DNA of 64,000 nucleotides, from contig JABCZL010000002.1 in NCBI GenBank assembly GCA_013289685.1, positions 62,001 through 126,000 on the forward strand, read 5' to 3'. A program made the translations under genes and the position numbers. Origin of the DNA: Acidobacteriota bacterium. GTDB lineage: Bacteria > Acidobacteriota > Terriglobia > Terriglobales > Acidobacteriaceae. The notes below the pieces were generated by a model that saw only the letters and a list, made by a program, of their open reading frames with translations, searched no databases and was not told the DNA's origin. Positions within the stretch are counted from its first letter, which is position 1. Every line of letters starts with the position of its first letter. Of the stretch, positions 61,058 to 64,000 are shown in pieces.

Positions 61058-62503
61058 TTAGAAAGTTCCTGTCAGAGTTTGTAGATTGGCTACGGCGACG
61101 CGGTACCGCGACTGGCCATCGTCGTACGCGTTGCGCGCCTGTGTCCAAGTGTTCTGCGCGTCGACCACTTCCAATACCGTGGATTCTCCTGCCTGGTAGC
61201 GCAGCGTGGTCAGCCGCAGACTATCGGCAGCCAGCTCCGCGGAGGTCGCCAGAGTCTCCATTTCAGAGCGGGCGGTTTTGGCTTCAAGGTAAAACTGCCG
61301 CAGATGGCTGAGCAGCTGTTTCTGCGCGTAGTTCAGTTCCACGTGCGCTTGATCCCGCCGCAATTCCGCCTGCTTGAGCTTGCTGCGATCCGCTCCCCAG
61401 CTGAAAATCGGAATCTGCAACGTGGCCACCGTCGAGTATCCCAGATTCCGTATGCCATTGGTGCGAATGGCAAACTGGTTAGAGTCAATCCCGTAAAAAT
61501 AGTCGATACTCAGCGCGGGCAGCAGCCCTCCCCACGCCGCAGTGACCTCGTGATTGGCGACCTCATAAGCAGCTAGCGCCGCCCGCAGGTCCGGGTTGTT
61601 CTTCTGGCCCGCCACCGCAACTTCCTCAAAGGTGGGGAGCGGCTCGAGTGTCTGCAGATCGTCGACGACGGCAAAATCCTGGTTGAAATCCGGGAACAGC
61701 AGCACGGCGAGATCCAGCCGAGCGCGCTCCATGGTCAACTGCGCTTCCTGCAGATCGCGTTGTTGCTGCTGCGCCTGAATGCGTGCTTTGATCGCGTCAG
61801 CATGGGCTACTTCGCCGCCGTTTTCCAGTTTCACGCTGATGTCGAGGAATCGGGCTGCTTCTGCGTCCGCCCGTTGCGCAGTCCCGTACCTGCGCTGGGC
61901 CACCACGAACCCGTAATACGCCTGGGTGACGGTTACGACCAGTCCGCGGGTCGCGATTTCGGCCTTGGCACGAGCCTGGGCCAGCGCGGCGGCGGAGCGG
62001 CGATAGTCCGCAAGATTGGTGAGGGAGAGTGACTGGTGCACGTCCGCCTGGCTGATGTATTCATGCACCCCATTGTTGGCGATGAACTTGGTCGGGGGAC
62101 ATCCCGCAGCCGTCGTGGTGCAGTTCGCCGGGAGCGGGCCTGAGCCCTGAGTGTAGATGAAGGAATTGTTGTAGCTCAGGTTCGGTAAAACTCCCGCGCG
62201 GGCCTGCACCCGATCTTCGCGTGCCAGTCCGAAATCGGTGATCGCCGAGCGGTACTGGGGATCGTTCTGGCGAGCCCGCTGCAGGGCGTCCTGTAGAGTG
62301 ATTGTCATCGGCGCCCCTGAGGTGGGTGTGGCGCCGCCTTCCTGAGTTTGTGCCGTTAACGTTTGTGCCGTTAACGCCACCTGTGCAAAACCCAAGCTGC
62401 CAGCTGCCCACAGAACCAAAATGGGAAGCCAATGATTCGGCCCTCGCCCGATACGGGAGGGACGAATCTTCCCCGTCTTACGGTAGTTCGGATGTGTCTT
62501 CAT
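61058..62503 (-). CDS. TolC-family outer-membrane efflux protein
   Basis: 481 aa from the ATG at 62503, with GAGGTA about 10 nt upstream; the frame opens at 62560 but adds no signal. The signal region ends near LGFAQ. Two outer-membrane-efflux-protein repeats follow (~70-260 and ~290-475), rich in long amphipathic helices (AALAQARAKAEIATRGLVVTVTQAYY, and QLLSHLRQFYLEAKTARSEM). It forms the trimeric outer-membrane tunnel of the pump. A perfect 15-bp duplication (62346-62375) repeats LTAQT after the signal. It is the first gene of the three-gene efflux operon. Confidence 0.9.
   Translation of the reverse strand: MKTHPNYRKTGKIRPSRIGRGPNHWLPILVLWAAGSLGFAQVALTAQTLTAQTQEGGATPTSGAPMTITLQDALQRARQNDPQYRSAITDFGLAREDRVQARAGVLPNLSYNNSFIYTQGSGPLPANCTTTAAGCPPTKFIANNGVHEYISQADVHQSLSLTNLADYRRSAAALAQARAKAEIATRGLVVTVTQAYYGFVVAQRRYGTAQRADAEAARFLDISVKLENGGEVAHADAIKARIQAQQQQRDLQEAQLTMERARLDLAVLLFPDFNQDFAVVDDLQTLEPLPTFEEVAVAGQKNNPDLRAALAAYEVANHEVTAAWGGLLPALSIDYFYGIDSNQFAIRTNGIRNLGYSTVATLQIPIFSWGADRSKLKQAELRRDQAHVELNYAQKQLLSHLRQFYLEAKTARSEMETLATSAELAADSLRLTTLRYQAGESTVLEVVDAQNTWTQARNAYDDGQSRYRVAVANLQTLTGTF
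62346..62375. repeat. 15-bp tandem duplication in the TolC gene
   Basis: GTTTGTGCCGTTAAC occurs twice in a row (62346-62360 and 62361-62375), giving repeated LTAQT residues just after the signal peptide. Confidence 0.85.
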
Positions 62504-62865
62504 CGGGTACCTCGATGGGAAGGCCTGCGCCTCGTAAGGGTGAAACTCCGGGAGTGCCAAGGAGATCGCCAGTAAAGGCGAACCCGCGACGGAGCCCGGC
62601 GTTGACTGTGGCGATCTACCGGAAGGACTGCGGCGTCAAGAATCGTGGTGCGAACACTCATGATTGGTTCACGTGGTTGGACCAATTTGGAACACGTAGC
62701 CTACCACGGACTCCCTGAAACTCACATGAAAACGGCGGTTGCCGTCCCCAAGTGCAACTGAACTAAAGTACTTAGCTCATAGGGGTTGGCAATGCGAAGA
62801 ATTGGCGAAAGCCGTGCTATGGGAAAAGACGAGTGTGATCCCCAAGGTGGTAGGAGAAAAACAAC
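62504..62865. other. Divergent intergenic region
   Basis: About 360 bp between the efflux operon and HTH pair 2. It must hold both promoters, but I could not identify either; no gene is supported. Confidence 0.4.
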
Positions 62866-63090
62866 GTGATTAGCCTGAATCAAGTCAAAGTAACACCCCG
62901 CGACCAGCAGGTCTTGAACCTGCTGGTGCAGGGCTGCAGCAACAAAGAGATTGCGGGCCAGCTCAACATCAGCCCCCGTACCGTAAAACAACACCTGCGC
63001 ACATTGTTCCTGCGCGCCGGAATCCGCGAGGGCCGCAAGCGCGTAAAGCTGGCGATCGCGATGTTCACCAAAGACGAGGCCCAGTCATGA
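62866..63090 (+). CDS. Stand-alone LuxR-type HTH protein (pair 2, first member)
   Basis: 74 aa from a GTG with TAGGAGA upstream. A lone LuxR/GerE helix-turn-helix: VTPRDQQVLNLLVQGCSNKEIAGQLNISPRTVKQHLRTLFLRAGI. It is paralogous to the protein at 52203 (both continue GI-x-x-G-x-KRVKLA). The stop overlaps the start of the second member by 4 nt (ATGA), the ancestral arrangement lost in pair 1. It is divergent from the efflux operon and could regulate it; this is inference. Confidence 0.85.
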   Translation: MISLNQVKVTPRDQQVLNLLVQGCSNKEIAGQLNISPRTVKQHLRTLFLRAGIREGRKRVKLAIAMFTKDEAQS

Positions 63091-63350
63091 CCCCCCGCGA
63101 ACGCCTCACTCCAAAGGAAATTCAGATCGCGATTCTGGTCTGGGAAGGCCTGACCAACCGCGAAATCGGCAAAATCGTCGGCACCAGCGAGCAGGTCATC
63201 AAAAACCATTTGCGCAGCGCGTTCGACAAACTCGGGGTCTGGAGCCGGCTGGAAATGGCGATGTACGTGGCCAGTCACGGTGGGAAAGACTGGCCTCCAG
63301 AGGCTGAGCGTCCGGGCACGCCGTATACCCAGGCGATCGGGGCCGACTAG
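63087..63350 (+). CDS. Stand-alone LuxR-type HTH protein (pair 2, second member)
   Basis: 87 aa. LuxR-type helix-turn-helix (LTPKEIQIAILVWEGLTNREIGKIVGTSEQVIKNHLRSAFDKLGVWSRLEMAMY, residues ~7-62) followed by a short polar tail. Translationally coupled to the first member through ATGA. Paralogous to 52412-52648. Together the pair probably binds DNA as a dimer; no sensory partner is encoded beside it. Confidence 0.85.
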   Translation: MTPRERLTPKEIQIAILVWEGLTNREIGKIVGTSEQVIKNHLRSAFDKLGVWSRLEMAMYVASHGGKDWPPEAERPGTPYTQAIGAD

Positions 63351-63664
63351 GCTCCGATCCGAACCCGTACAGATGTGGCGGGCTTCATCGTTCACAGTTC
63401 ACTTTTCTTCGAGTCACTTTTCCCTAGCAGAGGGTGCCACTGGCCTCTGTCGTCTCAAAAGTTTGCACATCCCAAGTCCAAACTCTGCAAAACCTTTCAC
63501 GAACGCGCCCCTTCAACAGAGCCGGCAATCTGCTAAACCTAGGTCCGACAATCGATTGCGCGAGTCGGAGCAACGGTATCCGAATTGCCTTATGAGGGAG
63601 GATTAGCACGAGCGGCTCAATAGCAGCCACGAGCCGGCTTCGCAACCCCAGGGGCGAAACCGCG
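63351..63664. other. Intergenic region
   Basis: 314 bp between HTH pair 2 and the final partial gene. Nothing recognisable. Confidence 0.4.
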
Positions 63665-64000
63665 ATGGCCTACAAAGAGACTTTCTGGATGGCATGTGAC
63701 TCCACCGAACAACTGCGGGCGGAGTACGGACCTTTTCACACGCGGGTGGAGGCCGAGTCGGAAGCCAAGAAGCTCGGTTTCGGATATCTTCTGCGCTACG
63801 AGCACATTCTCGGCGAGGACGAAGAGATTCAGGACGTCCGCTGCATCTTCGTGGAACTCCCGGGCGCCACTCCGGTTGGAGTCGAGGCGGTCCCCGTAAC
63901 TTTGCATACCCGTTGCGCCACCTGCGGCGAATCCTCCGCCCACGAAAAAGGCTGGCAGGCCGAGGTGTGGGCCGACATCCACGAATTTGAACACTCCCGC
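63665..64000 (+). CDS. Unknown protein with a possible zinc-binding CATCG motif (partial, N-terminal 112 residues)
   Basis: The frame starts at the ATG at 63665 and is open to the window end, 112 codons. It begins MAYKETFWMACDSTEQLRAE, has a central GFGYLLRYEHILGEDEEIQDVRCIFVEL, and near residue 93 shows the pair C-x2-C (RCATCGE) that could start a zinc ribbon. No family is recognised. It is on the same strand as HTH pair 2, 314 bp downstream. Confidence 0.6.
   Translation, partial: MAYKETFWMACDSTEQLRAEYGPFHTRVEAESEAKKLGFGYLLRYEHILGEDEEIQDVRCIFVELPGATPVGVEAVPVTLHTRCATCGESSAHEKGWQAEVWADIHEFEHSR

Overview
The window looks like chromosomal DNA of a soil-type Acidobacteriota (class Terriglobia). 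This is inferred from several family-level clues: an Oar-like TonB-dependent receptor with a carboxypeptidase-regulatory N-terminus, a secreted beta-propeller/Ig-like protein, an ADOP-type permease relic, a small NPSQG-rich disordered protein, REP-like hairpins built on GGCTTAAAGCC/GCGGCTTTAGCCGC, and moderately high GC. No rRNA, tRNA or CRISPR array was seen.

1-12.4 kb: sulfur activation and surface-glycan genes. A TauE/SafE permease (cut by the window edge) and a fused ATP sulfurylase/APS kinase can supply PAPS. A polysaccharide deacetylase and an ATP-grasp enzyme follow on the + strand. A tight minus-strand operon then holds two PAPS-dependent sulfotransferases, a UGM-like flavoenzyme, a GT2 glycosyltransferase, a Wzx-like flippase and a low-molecular-weight phosphatase. 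An Sfp-type phosphopantetheinyl transferase lies just upstream and probably serves the NRPS genes further on.

12.4-23.9 kb: a 1279-aa TonB-dependent receptor with a long 5' inverted repeat, a secreted propeller/Ig protein, an OpgC-type membrane protein bracketed by two relics of an HNH gene tail, an acyltransferase-3 protein, and a BPL_N-type lipoprotein.

23.9-39.2 kb: a compact NRPS locus. On the minus strand a C-PCP-TE protein without an adenylation domain runs into Wzm/Wzt exporter genes. Divergently, the + strand carries C-A-PCP, A-PCP (leucine code), an overlapping P450, and a second C-A-PCP. The two C-A-PCP genes share a 1372-bp repeat that is identical as far as I could compare, covering most of the A domain and the PCP.

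39.2-46 kb: a decayed region with an ADOP permease pseudogene, an EAL-domain fragment and a MITE-like element, alongside a response regulator, a Crp/Fnr regulator and small secreted or disordered proteins.

46-51.6 kb: a five-gene minus-strand operon (Rad52/ERF-like candidate, OB-fold-like protein, RecB-family Fe-S nuclease, unknown protein, HNH nuclease). It is controlled by a promoter overlapping a perfect palindrome and is divergent from a ribbon-helix-helix gene. A protein resembling an ATPase with degenerate nucleotide-binding motifs and an unknown protein follow. Relics of the HNH tail elsewhere in the window suggest this cassette is repetitive or mobile.

52-64 kb: two paralogous tandem pairs of stand-alone LuxR-type HTH proteins flank two zinc-ribbon membrane proteins and a complete RND efflux operon (TolC, adaptor, pump). 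The window ends in a partial unknown gene.
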